Assembly (NCBI GenBank): GCA_027923965.1
Contig: AP026969.1
Location: forward strand, 3,038,001-3,102,000
DNA from: Comamonadaceae bacterium OS-1
GTDB lineage: Bacteria > Pseudomonadota > Gammaproteobacteria > Burkholderiales > Burkholderiaceae_C
Length of the DNA: 64,000 bases
Direction: 5' to 3'
In this document: positions 46,396-55,003 of the stretch, one piece after another
How the letters are laid out: each line of letters opens with the position of its first letter
How positions within the stretch are numbered: position 1 is the first letter of the stretch
Made by a program: the position numbers and the translations under genes
The notes under the pieces: generated by a model
Database searches by the model: none
The model's input: the letters and a program-made list of their open reading frames with translations, nothing else
Told to the model about the DNA's origin: nothing

Positions 46396-47034
46396 ATGGC
46401 CAGAAAAACCAAAGAAGACGCAGAGCATACATACGCCGCCCTGCTGGAGGCGGCAGAACAAATGTTTTTTGACAAAGGTGTTGCACACACCACACTGGCC
46501 GATATTGCCAGCGCCGCAGGCATGACCCGCGGCGCCATCTACTGGCACTTCAAGGACAAATCCGCCCTGCTCAAAGCCCTGTTCGAGCAAGCCAAGCTGC
46601 CCATGGAAACCATGCTGGCCGAGCTGCCCGCCTGCACCGCCATCGACCCCCTGGCCGTGCTGCGCCACATGTGCGTGCATGCACTCACCATGCTGGCCGG
46701 GTCGCCCAAGCAACAGCGTGTTTTTAGCATCTTGTTCCACAAATGTGAAAACATTGGCGAAGTGGCCGACGTGCTAAAGCACGAACTGGCCTGCCGCGAC
46801 GAATGCATGAGCCGGTTTGAAGCCATCCTGCGGCAGGCCGTGGCCCAGAGCCAGTTGCCCGTCGACACGGATGTGCCCCTGAGCCTGCAAACCCTGCACA
46901 ACTTCATGATGGGCACCATGCGCGAATGGCTGCTGGACATCCACAGCTACCCGCTGGCCAGCGCCGCCCCGGCCATGGTGGACATGCTGATCGCCGGGCT
47001 GCGCACCTGCCCGCCCCGGGTCAAGGCACGGTAA
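46396..47034 (+). CDS. TetR-family efflux repressor (AcrR/TtgR type)
   Basis: This 212-residue repressor has an N-terminal TetR helix-turn-helix: HTYAALLEAAEQMFFDKGVAHTTLADIASAAGMTRGAIYWHFKDKSALLKALFE, which follows AcrR closely. The C-terminal ligand domain keeps the AcrR-type spacing (HALTMLAGSPKQQRVFSILFHKCE). It is divergent from the efflux operon, and an AcrR-like palindrome lies between them, so it should repress both the pump and itself until a drug binds. Its 3' end is 21 bp from speD, which may be cotranscribed by chance. Confidence 0.94.
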   Translation: MARKTKEDAEHTYAALLEAAEQMFFDKGVAHTTLADIASAAGMTRGAIYWHFKDKSALLKALFEQAKLPMETMLAELPACTAIDPLAVLRHMCVHALTMLAGSPKQQRVFSILFHKCENIGEVADVLKHELACRDECMSRFEAILRQAVAQSQLPVDTDVPLSLQTLHNFMMGTMREWLLDIHSYPLASAAPAMVDMLIAGLRTCPPRVKAR

Positions 47035-47055
47035 GAACCCGGTACAGTGCGGGCC

Positions 47056-47433
47056 ATGCAAGGCCTGCACCTCACCGCCGATCTCCACCACTGCGACTGC
47101 GACAGCGCCTGGCTGCTGGACGCGCGGCTGCTGGGCGTGGCCTGCCGCGATGCGGTGCAAGCCGCAGGCCTGCAGGCCGTGGCCGAGCTGTTCCATGGTT
47201 TTCCGGCCACGGCGCAGGGCCCTGGCGGGGTTACAGCTACTATTTTGCTAGCAGAATCGCATTTGTGCGTGCACACCTGGCCCGAGCTGCGCGCCGTGAC
47301 GCTGGACGTGTACGTGTGCAACTTCGGCGCCGACCACTCGGCCAAGGCCCAGGCGCTGCTGGACGGACTGATCGCCCTGTTTGCGCCCACCCAGGTGCAG
47401 CGGCACCGCCTGGAGCGCGGGTTGGAGGCCTGA
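47056..47433 (+). CDS. speD: S-adenosylmethionine decarboxylase proenzyme (prokaryotic class 1b)
   Basis: This 125-residue proenzyme makes decarboxylated SAM for spermidine synthesis. The self-cleaving serine is Ser68 in LLAESHLCVHTWPE, so the pyruvoyl-forming site is present. MQGLHLTADLHHCDC and LDVYVCNFGADHSAKAQALL are other family blocks. I start at the ATG at 47056, the GTG at 47047 being less likely. It follows the TetR gene closely but has no evident functional link to it. The C-terminus (QRHRLERGLEA) is compatible with family length. Confidence 0.93.
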   Translation: MQGLHLTADLHHCDCDSAWLLDARLLGVACRDAVQAAGLQAVAELFHGFPATAQGPGGVTATILLAESHLCVHTWPELRAVTLDVYVCNFGADHSAKAQALLDGLIALFAPTQVQRHRLERGLEA

Positions 47434-47460
47434 ATAGGCTTAAGTGCCAAATTAGCCTCC

Positions 47461-47490
47461 TGTGCTTATTCCATAAGCATGAGCAGCTAT
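47461..47490. repeat. Dispersed hairpin repeat, copy 6
   Basis: TGTGCTTAT-TCC-ATAAGCATGAGCAGCT gives a near-perfect core, flanked by an extra small inverted repeat, CTAT...ATAG, up to 47501. It lies after speD. No terminator with a T run is otherwise seen there. Confidence 0.8.
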
Positions 47491-47667
47491 CAAAACTATA
47501 GTTTTTTGGGGCACTATGTGGCCTAACGCACAGACCTGCAGCACCGCCCGGGGCAGACTGGCATTGAAACTGCATGCAATTTCGGTACGACTCCGGCTGC
47601 ACACAGCCCATACTCCGTCTGGCACACGGTTTTCAGCGCACGCTGCCACCGCCTTGGAGATACTGAC

Positions 47668-48201
47668 ATGCCCTTATCCCCGCACTCCACCGTAAGCGCG
47701 TCTGTCCACGGAACGCTGGCGCAGCGTGCCGGTAGCTCGCCCGATGCCCGCGCCGTGGTGGATGCGGTCACCCGCACCTGGCAGTTCATGGCGACGCAGC
47801 TGGAGCCGGTGATTGGGGAACGCGGTGTGGGCGTGCTGCTGGACCGTGCCCTGCACCTGACCGGCAAGAACTTTCCCTGGCTGGTGCACACCGGCCCGCC
47901 ACAAGACCAGACCGACCGGCTGACCCGCCTGCAAGCCCAATTCGCCAGCCGCGGCGCCCAGGACGCGGCAGCCGCGGGTTGCGCCTTGCTGGTGACCTTT
48001 ACCGAGCTGTTGGCCAGCCTGATCGGCGACTCCTTGACCGAACGCCTGCTGGCCTCGGTCTGGCTGGATGCCCCCCCCCACTTGCGAACAGGACCACCAC
48101 CATGGCTAAACCCGTCACCATCCGCCGACTCGCCACGGGTGTGCCCGGGCTGGATGCCATTCTGGGTGGTGGTCTGCCCGAGTTCTCCTTCAACCTGGTG
48201 A
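47668..48201 (+). CDS. Unrecognised small protein upstream of the KaiC-like gene
   Basis: I do not recognise this protein. GGAG precedes the ATG by 8 bp, so translation is credible. Residues 25-135 look helical and soluble (RAVVDAVTRTWQFMATQLEPVIG, GVLLDRALHLTGKNFPWL, AGCALLVTFTELLASLIGDSLTERLLASVWL). As sequenced, a run of nine C at 48071-48079 sends the frame through the KaiC-like start and on to 48201 (177 residues), with a proline-rich end unlike the rest. With eight C it would stop after 146 residues, overlapping the next ATG as ATGGCTAA. With ten C it would fuse in frame to the KaiC-like protein. The true end is therefore uncertain. It may be an accessory or sensor for the ATPase. Confidence 0.7.
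   Translation: MPLSPHSTVSASVHGTLAQRAGSSPDARAVVDAVTRTWQFMATQLEPVIGERGVGVLLDRALHLTGKNFPWLVHTGPPQDQTDRLTRLQAQFASRGAQDAAAAGCALLVTFTELLASLIGDSLTERLLASVWLDAPPHLRTGPPPWLNPSPSADSPRVCPGWMPFWVVVCPSSPSTW
48071..48079 (+). repeat. C9 homopolymer at the gene junction
   Basis: Nine consecutive C, 22 bp before the KaiC-like start codon. Length change by one base alters how the upstream gene ends. It could be a slippage site or a sequencing error. Confidence 0.9.
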
Positions 48202-49592
48202 CCGGCCCGCCCGGTTCGGGTAAAACCACCCTGGCGCACCAGCTGATGTTTGCCCTGGCCACACCGGAGCAACCGGCGCTGTTCTTCACCGCCCTGGGCG
48301 AGCCGCCCTGGAAAATGCTGCGCTACCAGCAGCAGTTTTCGTTTTTTGCCTCCGACAAGATCGGCAGCTGCATCCATCTCATCGATCTGGGTAGCGAGCT
48401 GGCCCAGGGCGATTTCGAGCAGGTGCTGGCGCGCATCGCCGCCGAGGTGAAAGCCTTGGGCCCGGCCTTTGTCTTTGTGGACTCTTTCCGCTCGGTGCTG
48501 GCCGAGGCCCACCGCAGCGACAGCGGCCAGATGGGCATGCGCCGTTTCACCCAACAGCTGGGCACTACTTTGGCAGGCTGGCAGACCACCAGCTTTTTGA
48601 TCGGCGAATATTCGCCCCACAGCGACCCGCACCCGGTGTTCACCGTGGCCGATGGCATTTTGGCGCTGGACCAGAGCGTGCAACGCAACTCCATGGTGCG
48701 CAAGATCCAGGTGATGAAAATGCGCGGCCAGGCCACCAGCCCCGGCGTGCACACCTTGCGCATCACCCGCGATGGGCTGACCATCTTCCCGTCGGCGGTG
48801 GTGCGCGACGACAGCAGCGCCATGCCCGAGGTGCACACCCCTGTGCGTACCGAAACCCGCATCCCCATGGGCGTGCCGTTGCTCGATGCCATGCTGGGCG
48901 GCGGCCTGCCCGCAGGCTATTCGCTGCTGGTGGCCGGGCCGTCCGGTTCGGGCAAAACCATTCTGGCCACCGCCTTTTTGCAGGAAGGCGTGCGCCTGGG
49001 CGAGACGGGGGTGATCGTGGCGTTTGAGCAAACCCCCAGCCGCTCGCGCACCCACACCATCGACGACATGGTGCGCGCGGGCTGCCTGGGGCTCATCAAC
49101 ACCCGCCTGATGGACCTGTCGGTGGACGAAATCGTGCAGCAGACGGTGGACAGCATCACCAGCCTGAAGGCCACCCGGGTGGTGATCGACTCGCTGTCGG
49201 GTTTCGAGCTGGCGGTGGCCCCCACCTTCCGGGCAGACTTTCGCGAGTCGCTGTTTCGCATGGTGGCCGTGCTGTCGGGCCTGGGGGTGACGGTGCTGAT
49301 GACCTCGGAGCTGGAAGACCGCTACACCGACCTGCGCTTTAGCCCCTACGGCACGGCATTTTTGACCGATGCCATCATCGTCCAGCGCTATATCGAGGTG
49401 GACAGCAGCCTGCAGCGGGTGATGGCGGTGGTCAAGGTGCGTGGCAGTGACCACAGCAACGACATCCGGCGCTACGAGATCACCAAAGACGGCATCGCCA
49501 TCGGCAAACCGGTGCTGCACTACGAGGGGCTGCTGGGCGGGCGCCCCACGCACGCTCCGGCACCCCACCCCCCTCAGCGAGGTGCCCCATGA
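48102..49592 (+). CDS. KaiC-like double RecA-domain ATPase
   Basis: This is a 496-residue KaiC-family protein with two RecA folds. Walker A motifs are GPPGSGKTT (35-43) and GPSGSGKTI (279-287); Walker B-like strands are FVFVDSFRS and VVIDSLSGF. Both domains open with the KaiC pattern TGVPGLDAILGGGLP and GVPLLDAMLGGGLPAGY. KVRGSDHSNDIRRYEI near the end is the CII signature. The paired catalytic glutamates read G-E in the first domain and E-Q in the second by my alignment. The canonical phosphosites Ser431/Thr432 align to Ala419/Phe420. It may thus hydrolyse ATP without the phosphorylation cycle. AGGA precedes the ATG at 48102. A c-di-GMP gene overlaps its end by ATGA. No kaiA or kaiB is nearby. 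Confidence 0.92.
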   Translation: MAKPVTIRRLATGVPGLDAILGGGLPEFSFNLVTGPPGSGKTTLAHQLMFALATPEQPALFFTALGEPPWKMLRYQQQFSFFASDKIGSCIHLIDLGSELAQGDFEQVLARIAAEVKALGPAFVFVDSFRSVLAEAHRSDSGQMGMRRFTQQLGTTLAGWQTTSFLIGEYSPHSDPHPVFTVADGILALDQSVQRNSMVRKIQVMKMRGQATSPGVHTLRITRDGLTIFPSAVVRDDSSAMPEVHTPVRTETRIPMGVPLLDAMLGGGLPAGYSLLVAGPSGSGKTILATAFLQEGVRLGETGVIVAFEQTPSRSRTHTIDDMVRAGCLGLINTRLMDLSVDEIVQQTVDSITSLKATRVVIDSLSGFELAVAPTFRADFRESLFRMVAVLSGLGVTVLMTSELEDRYTDLRFSPYGTAFLTDAIIVQRYIEVDSSLQRVMAVVKVRGSDHSNDIRRYEITKDGIAIGKPVLHYEGLLGGRPTHAPAPHPPQRGAP

Positions 49593-51184
49593 CCAGCCAA
49601 ACCCCGTTTCTGGAACAAAACCAGGCCCCAGACGTCGCGGCACAAACGCTGGCACTCGACCAGCTACTCCACGCGCTGGCCCAGCGCGAAGCCGCTGCCG
49701 ACACCCGCGAAGCCGAGATGGAACAACGCGAAAAGGCCTTGCGGCTGCAAGAAGATGCCACCCGCGTCAAAGAAGCGCAGGAGCAGCAGGCAGCCGCCCA
49801 GCTGCGTGAGGCCAACGAGCAACTGGTGATGGCCACCGTGCATGCCCACACCATGGCGGAAGCCGCCGAGGGAGCCACCGCGCAGATGTCCTACATGGCC
49901 AAGCATGACATCCTCACCGGCCTGCCCAACCGCGCGCTGCTGGCCGACCGGCTGGCCCAGTCCATGTCGCTGGCCCAGCGCCATGGCCAAAAGGTGGTGC
50001 TGATCTACCTGGACCTGGACAACTTCAAGCACATCAACGATTCGCTGGGCCATGCGGTCGGTGACGCGCTGCTGCGGGCGGTCGCCCAGCGCTTGAACGC
50101 CAGCGTGCGCCAGTCGGATACGGTCTGCCGCCAGGGAGGCGACGAGTTTGTGCTGCTGCTGGCCGAGGTGGACACGGTAAAGGACGCGGCCCGCGCTGCG
50201 GCGATGCTGGTCGAAGTCAGCGCCGAGCCCTACATAGTGGACGGCCACCGCCTGCATGTCACCGCCAGCATCGGCCTGAGCATCTACCCCGACGACGGCT
50301 CCGACGTGGAAACCCTGCTGCGCAACGCCGACACCGCGATGTACCACGCCAAGAAAAACGGGCGCAACAACTTCCAGATGTTCTCATCGGACATGCACGT
50401 GCGTGCCGTGGCCCGCCAGACCATCGAAGCCGCCCTGCACCAGGCACTGGAAAGCGGCGGCTTGTTGCTGCACTACCAGCCCAAGATGGACATGGCGAGC
50501 GGAAAAATCACCGCCACCGAAGCCCTGGTGCGCCTGGAGCGCCCCGACCAGCCGCTGCTGTACCCCGCCCATTTCGTGGGAGTGGCCGAAGAATGCGGCC
50601 TGATCGTGCCGCTGGGGCAGTGGGTACTGCGCACCGCCTGCAGCCAGGCGGCGGCGTGGTTGCAGGCCGGGTTGGCCTGTGGGCGCATGGCCATCAACAT
50701 CTCGGCCACGGAGCTCCACGCCAAAGACTTTTTGCTGGGCGTACAGACCGTACTGAAAGACACCGGTCTCGACCCGGCCATGCTGGAGCTGGAGCTGACC
50801 GAAAGCAGCCTGGTCCAGGACAGCGAGCCCACCACCGCGATTCTGCGGGCCCTGAAAGACCTGGGAGTGCACATCGCCATCGACGACTTTGGCACCGGCT
50901 ACTCCAGTCTGAGCACACTGCGCCGGTTCCCGATCGACACGCTGAAGATAGACCAGTCGTTCATGCAAGACATTGCCTCGGGCCAGGGAGAGGTCAAACT
51001 GGTCAACGCCATCATCGCCATCGGCAAGAGCCTGGACCTGCGGGTCATCGCCGAAGGCATAGAAACGCAGGAGCAATTCACCCACCTGCAAACCCAGGGC
51101 TGCGCCGAAGGCCAGGGCTTTTACTTCAGCCGACCGCTGGCCGCGGATATTTACGCCGAGGTGCTGCGTGATAACGCGATCTAG
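49589..51184 (+). CDS. GGDEF-EAL c-di-GMP signalling protein
   Basis: This 531-residue soluble protein has both synthase and phosphodiesterase domains. An N-terminal coiled coil (about 30-95: REAAADTREAEMEQREKALR) leads to GGDEF with an intact active site (183-187), and an RxxD inhibitory site RQSD five residues before it. The EAL domain follows with EAL at 311-313, ELTESSLVQD, DDFGTGYSSLS and EGIET, so the hydrolase also looks active. No PAS or membrane sensor is present; input may come through the coiled coil. Its start overlaps the KaiC-like stop by ATGA, which implies coupled synthesis and possible joint function. Confidence 0.95.
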   Translation: MTSQTPFLEQNQAPDVAAQTLALDQLLHALAQREAAADTREAEMEQREKALRLQEDATRVKEAQEQQAAAQLREANEQLVMATVHAHTMAEAAEGATAQMSYMAKHDILTGLPNRALLADRLAQSMSLAQRHGQKVVLIYLDLDNFKHINDSLGHAVGDALLRAVAQRLNASVRQSDTVCRQGGDEFVLLLAEVDTVKDAARAAAMLVEVSAEPYIVDGHRLHVTASIGLSIYPDDGSDVETLLRNADTAMYHAKKNGRNNFQMFSSDMHVRAVARQTIEAALHQALESGGLLLHYQPKMDMASGKITATEALVRLERPDQPLLYPAHFVGVAEECGLIVPLGQWVLRTACSQAAAWLQAGLACGRMAINISATELHAKDFLLGVQTVLKDTGLDPAMLELELTESSLVQDSEPTTAILRALKDLGVHIAIDDFGTGYSSLSTLRRFPIDTLKIDQSFMQDIASGQGEVKLVNAIIAIGKSLDLRVIAEGIETQEQFTHLQTQGCAEGQGFYFSRPLAADIYAEVLRDNAI

Positions 51185-51225
51185 CCCGACAGCGGCCCCA
51201 CTAAATTCAGGCATAAAATTGTCAT

Positions 51226-51255
51226 CTTGCGCTTACCCCATAAGCACAAGCAGCT
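51226..51255. repeat. Dispersed hairpin repeat, copy 7
   Basis: CTTGCGCTTA-CCC-CATAAGCACAAG with outer AGCAGCTAT preserves most pairing. It lies in the 166-bp gap between the GGDEF-EAL gene and the CheB-CheR fusion and may separate two transcripts. Confidence 0.8.
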
Positions 51256-51350
51256 ATATTTTTTGTATATTTTTGCTTTCACTTATTCAGCGACTACACT
51301 GTGATTCGCTGAAGTGCCTGCATGACCCTTCTACGTAACTGGAGGACCCC

Positions 51351-54329
51351 ATGGCAGCCAAGGCAAAAAGCACCAAGCCCTCCGCGGCCACCCCCACAGT
51401 GTTGGCAAAAACGCCCCCTTGCGCTGCGCCACCCAGCTTTCCTATCGTTGGCATTGGCGCGTCTGCCGGGGGCCTGGCAGCGTTTGAAGCCTTCTTTTCC
51501 GGTATGCCTGCCGACAAGGACCCCGGCATGGCCTTTGTGCTGGTACAGCACCTGGCGCCCGACCACAGCAGCATCCTGACCGCGCTGATGCAGCGCAACA
51601 CCCGCATGCAGGTGCTGGAGGTGGAAGACGGCATGGTGGTGCAGGTCAACCACACCTACATCATCCCGCCGAACCGCGACATGGCGTTTTTGAACGGTGC
51701 GCTGCACCTGCTGGAGCCGATTGCGGCCCGGGGCCACCGCTTGCCCATCGATTACCTGTTTCGCTCGCTGGCGCAAGACCAGCGCGAGCGGGCGATTGGC
51801 ATCGTGCTGTCGGGCACCGGCAGCGACGGCACCCTGGGCGTGCGCGCCATCAAGGGCGAAGGCGGCATGGTGATGGTGCAAAACCCCGCCTCGGCCGAAT
51901 TTGACGGCATGCCGCGCAGCACCCTGGCCACAGGCCTGGTGGATTTTGAGCTGCCCCCGGCCGAAATGCCGGCCCAGCTGATGGCCTACGTGGCCTACGC
52001 TTTTGGCCGCCCGCCCAACCCCGGTACGGTCAGCGCCCCGCTGTCCGAAAACTCCCTGAAAAAAATCTTCATCCTGCTGCGCACCCACACCGGGCACGAC
52101 TTCTCGCAGTACAAGCCCAACACCATCTACAGGCGCATCGAGCGGCGCATGGCGGTGCACCAGATCGACACGCTGGGCAGCTACGTGAAGTACCTGCAGC
52201 ACACCCCGGTCGAGGTGGATGCACTGTTCCACGACCTGCTGATCGGCGTGACCAACTTCTTCCGCGACCCCGAGGCCTTTGCGGTACTGGAGGAGCAGGT
52301 GATCCCGGCCTTGTTTGCCGGCAAGCCCCCGGGTTCGGTGGTACGCGCCTGGTCAGCAGGCTGCTCCACTGGCGAAGAGGCCTATTCGCTGGCCATTCTG
52401 CTGCAGGAGCGGCTGGACATCCTGAAGCTGAACTACAAGGTGCAGGTATTTGCCACCGACCTGGACAACCGCGCCATAGCCACCGCCCGCGCCGGGCTGT
52501 ACCCGGCCAGCATTGCCACCGACATTTCGCCCGGGCGGCTGGCCCGCTTTTTTACCGCCGAGCCCGATGGCAGCGCCTACCGGGTGCACAAGAGCATCCG
52601 CGACATGCTGGTGTTCTCCGAGCACGACCTGATCAAGGATCCGCCGTTTTCCAAGCTCGACCTCATCAGTTGCCGCAATCTGCTGATCTACATGGGCCCC
52701 GAGCTGCAAAAGAAGGTGATGGCACTGTTCCATTACGCACTGCTGCCCGGCGGCATGATGTTTCTGGGCAGCTCGGAAACCGTGGGCGAGCTGGCCGACC
52801 TGTTTGCCGTGGTGGACCGCAAAACCAAGGCCTACCAGCGCAAGGAGGACTTCCAGGGCGCACAGCGTGCCGCCCTGGGCCGGTTTCTCCCCCCCATGAC
52901 CACCCGCGACGTGGCGCTGCCGCCTGTGATCGAAAAAATCGCCCTCCCCATGAAAATGTCCCTGCGCCTCCTGGCCGAGCAAACCCTGTTGCAGCACCTG
53001 GCCCCGGCAGCGGCGCTGGTCAACGGCCAGGGCGACATCCTCTACCTGCATGGCCGCACCGGCATGTTTCTGGAGCCCGCACCGGGCGAGGCAGGCATCA
53101 ACAACATCGTCAAGATGGCCCGCGAAGGCCTGCGCCGCGAACTCACCACCGCGCTGCACAAGGCCAGCATCAGCAAGACACCAGTGCAGGCCCTGAACCT
53201 GCGGGTCAAGACCAACGGCCATTTCTCCCTGGTGAACCTGGCGGTGTGCCCGGCGGCAGCGCTAGCCCCTTCGGCACTGGAGTCGGCGCTGTACCTGGTG
53301 GTGCTGGAAGTGGCCAAGGTGCCGGAGCTGCCCCAGCCGCACCTGCCGCCGCCCCCCTCCGCCAGCCTGGATTCGCAGCAACAGATCAATGAACTCAACG
53401 ATGAACTGCAGGCCAAGGAAGAGTACCTGCAGGCTGCCAATGAAGAACTGGAAACCTCCAACGAAGAGCTCAAGTCGTCCAACGAAGAAATGCAGTCGGT
53501 GAATGAAGAGTTGCAGTCCACCAACGAAGAGCTGGAAACCTCCAAGGAAGAGCTGCAGTCCATCAACGAAGAGCTGGCCACCGTCAACACCGAGCTGCAA
53601 ACCAAGGTGATCGACCTGTCCCGCGCCAACAACGACATGAACAACCTGCTGGCGGGCACCGGCATTGGCACCATTTTTGTCGACCACGGCCTGCGCATCC
53701 TGCGCTTTACCCCGGCAGCCACGCAGATCATCCATTTGATCCTGAGCGACGTAGGCCGCCCGGTAGGCCATATTGCGTCTAACCTGCTGGGCTACGACCG
53801 GCTGGTGGCCGATGTACAAGCGGTGCTGAAGAACCTGCAGCCCATAGAGTCGGATGTAGAAACGCTGGAGCACAAGCACTACACGATGCGCATCCTGCCC
53901 TACCGCACGCTGGACAACGTGATCGAGGGCGTGGTGATCACCTTTGTGGAAATCACCGAGATCGTGCGTACCCGCGAAGCCCTGCGCAAGGCCAACGAGC
54001 TGTTGCGCCTGGCCGTGGTGGTGCGCGACGCGTTCGATGCCATCACCGTGCAAGACCTGGATGGGCGCATCCTGGCCTGGAACCCCGGTGCCGAGCGCCT
54101 GTACGGCTGGACCGAGGCCGAAGCCCTGCAAATGAACGTCCGCGACCTGCTGCCGCCGGGCAGTCCGGCCCACGCTACAACCACCCCCCAACGGCAAACC
54201 AAAGACGGCCGACTGCTCGACATTTTCCTGACCTCCACCGAGCTATTGGATGCCGCCGGCCAGATGTACGCCCTTGCCACCACCGAACGTATCCAGCCCA
54301 AAAGCACCAATGAGGCCCGCCATGGATAA
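51351..54329 (+). CDS. CheB-CheR-PAS fusion sensor
   Basis: This 992-residue fusion joins a CheB methylesterase domain, with triad Ser38 (GIGASAGG), His67 (VQHLAPDHSS) and Asp159 (GTGSDG), to a CheR methyltransferase domain (about 220-490: TNFFRDPEAF, VRAWSAGCSTGEEAYSLAILL, VFATDLDNRAIATARAGLYP, DLISCRNLLIYM). The CheB part lacks a receiver domain. A long coiled coil (about 675-765) is built of repeated NEELxS heptads, and two PAS-like domains end the protein (EGVVITFVEITEIVRTREAL, DAFDAITVQDLDGRILAWN). There is no kinase or cyclase output. Such fusions probably methylate unusual targets or act as scaffolds. GGAGG precedes the ATG. Its stop overlaps the next gene by eight bases (ATGGATAA). 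Confidence 0.93.
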   Translation: MAAKAKSTKPSAATPTVLAKTPPCAAPPSFPIVGIGASAGGLAAFEAFFSGMPADKDPGMAFVLVQHLAPDHSSILTALMQRNTRMQVLEVEDGMVVQVNHTYIIPPNRDMAFLNGALHLLEPIAARGHRLPIDYLFRSLAQDQRERAIGIVLSGTGSDGTLGVRAIKGEGGMVMVQNPASAEFDGMPRSTLATGLVDFELPPAEMPAQLMAYVAYAFGRPPNPGTVSAPLSENSLKKIFILLRTHTGHDFSQYKPNTIYRRIERRMAVHQIDTLGSYVKYLQHTPVEVDALFHDLLIGVTNFFRDPEAFAVLEEQVIPALFAGKPPGSVVRAWSAGCSTGEEAYSLAILLQERLDILKLNYKVQVFATDLDNRAIATARAGLYPASIATDISPGRLARFFTAEPDGSAYRVHKSIRDMLVFSEHDLIKDPPFSKLDLISCRNLLIYMGPELQKKVMALFHYALLPGGMMFLGSSETVGELADLFAVVDRKTKAYQRKEDFQGAQRAALGRFLPPMTTRDVALPPVIEKIALPMKMSLRLLAEQTLLQHLAPAAALVNGQGDILYLHGRTGMFLEPAPGEAGINNIVKMAREGLRRELTTALHKASISKTPVQALNLRVKTNGHFSLVNLAVCPAAALAPSALESALYLVVLEVAKVPELPQPHLPPPPSASLDSQQQINELNDELQAKEEYLQAANEELETSNEELKSSNEEMQSVNEELQSTNEELETSKEELQSINEELATVNTELQTKVIDLSRANNDMNNLLAGTGIGTIFVDHGLRILRFTPAATQIIHLILSDVGRPVGHIASNLLGYDRLVADVQAVLKNLQPIESDVETLEHKHYTMRILPYRTLDNVIEGVVITFVEITEIVRTREALRKANELLRLAVVVRDAFDAITVQDLDGRILAWNPGAERLYGWTEAEALQMNVRDLLPPGSPAHATTTPQRQTKDGRLLDIFLTSTELLDAAGQMYALATTERIQPKSTNEARHG

Positions 54330-54978
54330 GAAAAACGCCGCACAGTCATTGCGTCTGCAGGCCGAAGCCATCGTCCGCGACAAAGTTGCATTGCGCAGCC
54401 GCCCGCCCGAAACCCTGACGCTGGCGGGCATGCAGCGCGCCATGCACGAGCTACAGGTGCACCAGATCGAGCTGGAGATGCAAAACGACGAGCTATTGCG
54501 TACCCAGTTGCTGTTGGAAGCATCACGCTCCCGCTACTTTGAGCTGTACGACATGGCCCCGGTGGGCTACTGCACAGTGAGCGAAAGCGGCTTGGTGGTG
54601 GAAGCGAATCTGGCGGTGGCGGCCCTGCTGGGCATCGCGCGTGGCCCGCTGGTGGGGCAACGCATCAGCCGCTTTATCGGCAAAGACCACCAGGACACCT
54701 ACTACCGCCTGCGCAAGCAATTGCTGGAAACCGGCACACCCCAAACCTGCGAGTTGCAGATCGTCAACCTCAGTGGTCGGCATTGCTGGGTGCAAATGAC
54801 GACCAGCGCCGCGCACGATACGACCGGTGCGCCAGAGCAGCACCTGGTGCTGGCCGATATCAGTGAATCCAAGGTCATGGCGGCTGCCATGCAGGCCAGC
54901 GAAGCACGCTACCGGGCGCTGGTGGACGGCTCACCCGAGGCCACCACCGAGCGCAAGCGGCAGGACGAGGCCCCCTGA
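54322..54978 (+). CDS. PAS-domain protein, apparently shortened
   Basis: This is a 218-residue soluble protein. The N-terminal helix MHELQVHQIELEMQNDELLR and a PAS domain (about 70-190: FELYDMAPVGYCTVSESGLVVEANLAVAALLGI) match the start of large PAS kinases and cyclases. The end is odd: SEARYRALVDGSPEA opens a second PAS domain, but TTERKRQDEAP, which normally closes one, follows at once, and then a stop. A PAS core and the output domain therefore appear deleted. I start at the ATG overlapping the CheB-CheR stop by eight bases. It may be a stand-alone sensor module or a remnant. A hairpin follows. Confidence 0.85.
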   Translation: MDKKNAAQSLRLQAEAIVRDKVALRSRPPETLTLAGMQRAMHELQVHQIELEMQNDELLRTQLLLEASRSRYFELYDMAPVGYCTVSESGLVVEANLAVAALLGIARGPLVGQRISRFIGKDHQDTYYRLRKQLLETGTPQTCELQIVNLSGRHCWVQMTTSAAHDTTGAPEQHLVLADISESKVMAAAMQASEARYRALVDGSPEATTERKRQDEAP

Positions 54979-54986
54979 ACCGGGCC

Positions 54987-55003
54987 AGGAGCCCTGGGCT
55001 CCT
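54987..55003. terminator. Hairpin between convergent PAS and Crp/Fnr genes
   Basis: AGGAGCC (54987-54993) pairs with GGCTCCT (54997-55003) around CTG. It overlaps the stop codon of the convergent regulator gene. There is no T run. Confidence 0.5.

Noticed and set aside
53380..53620. Repetitive stretch in the CheB-CheR gene considered as a DNA repeat element
   Set aside because: The repetition follows codons of a heptad coiled coil (NEELxS) and is explained by the protein.
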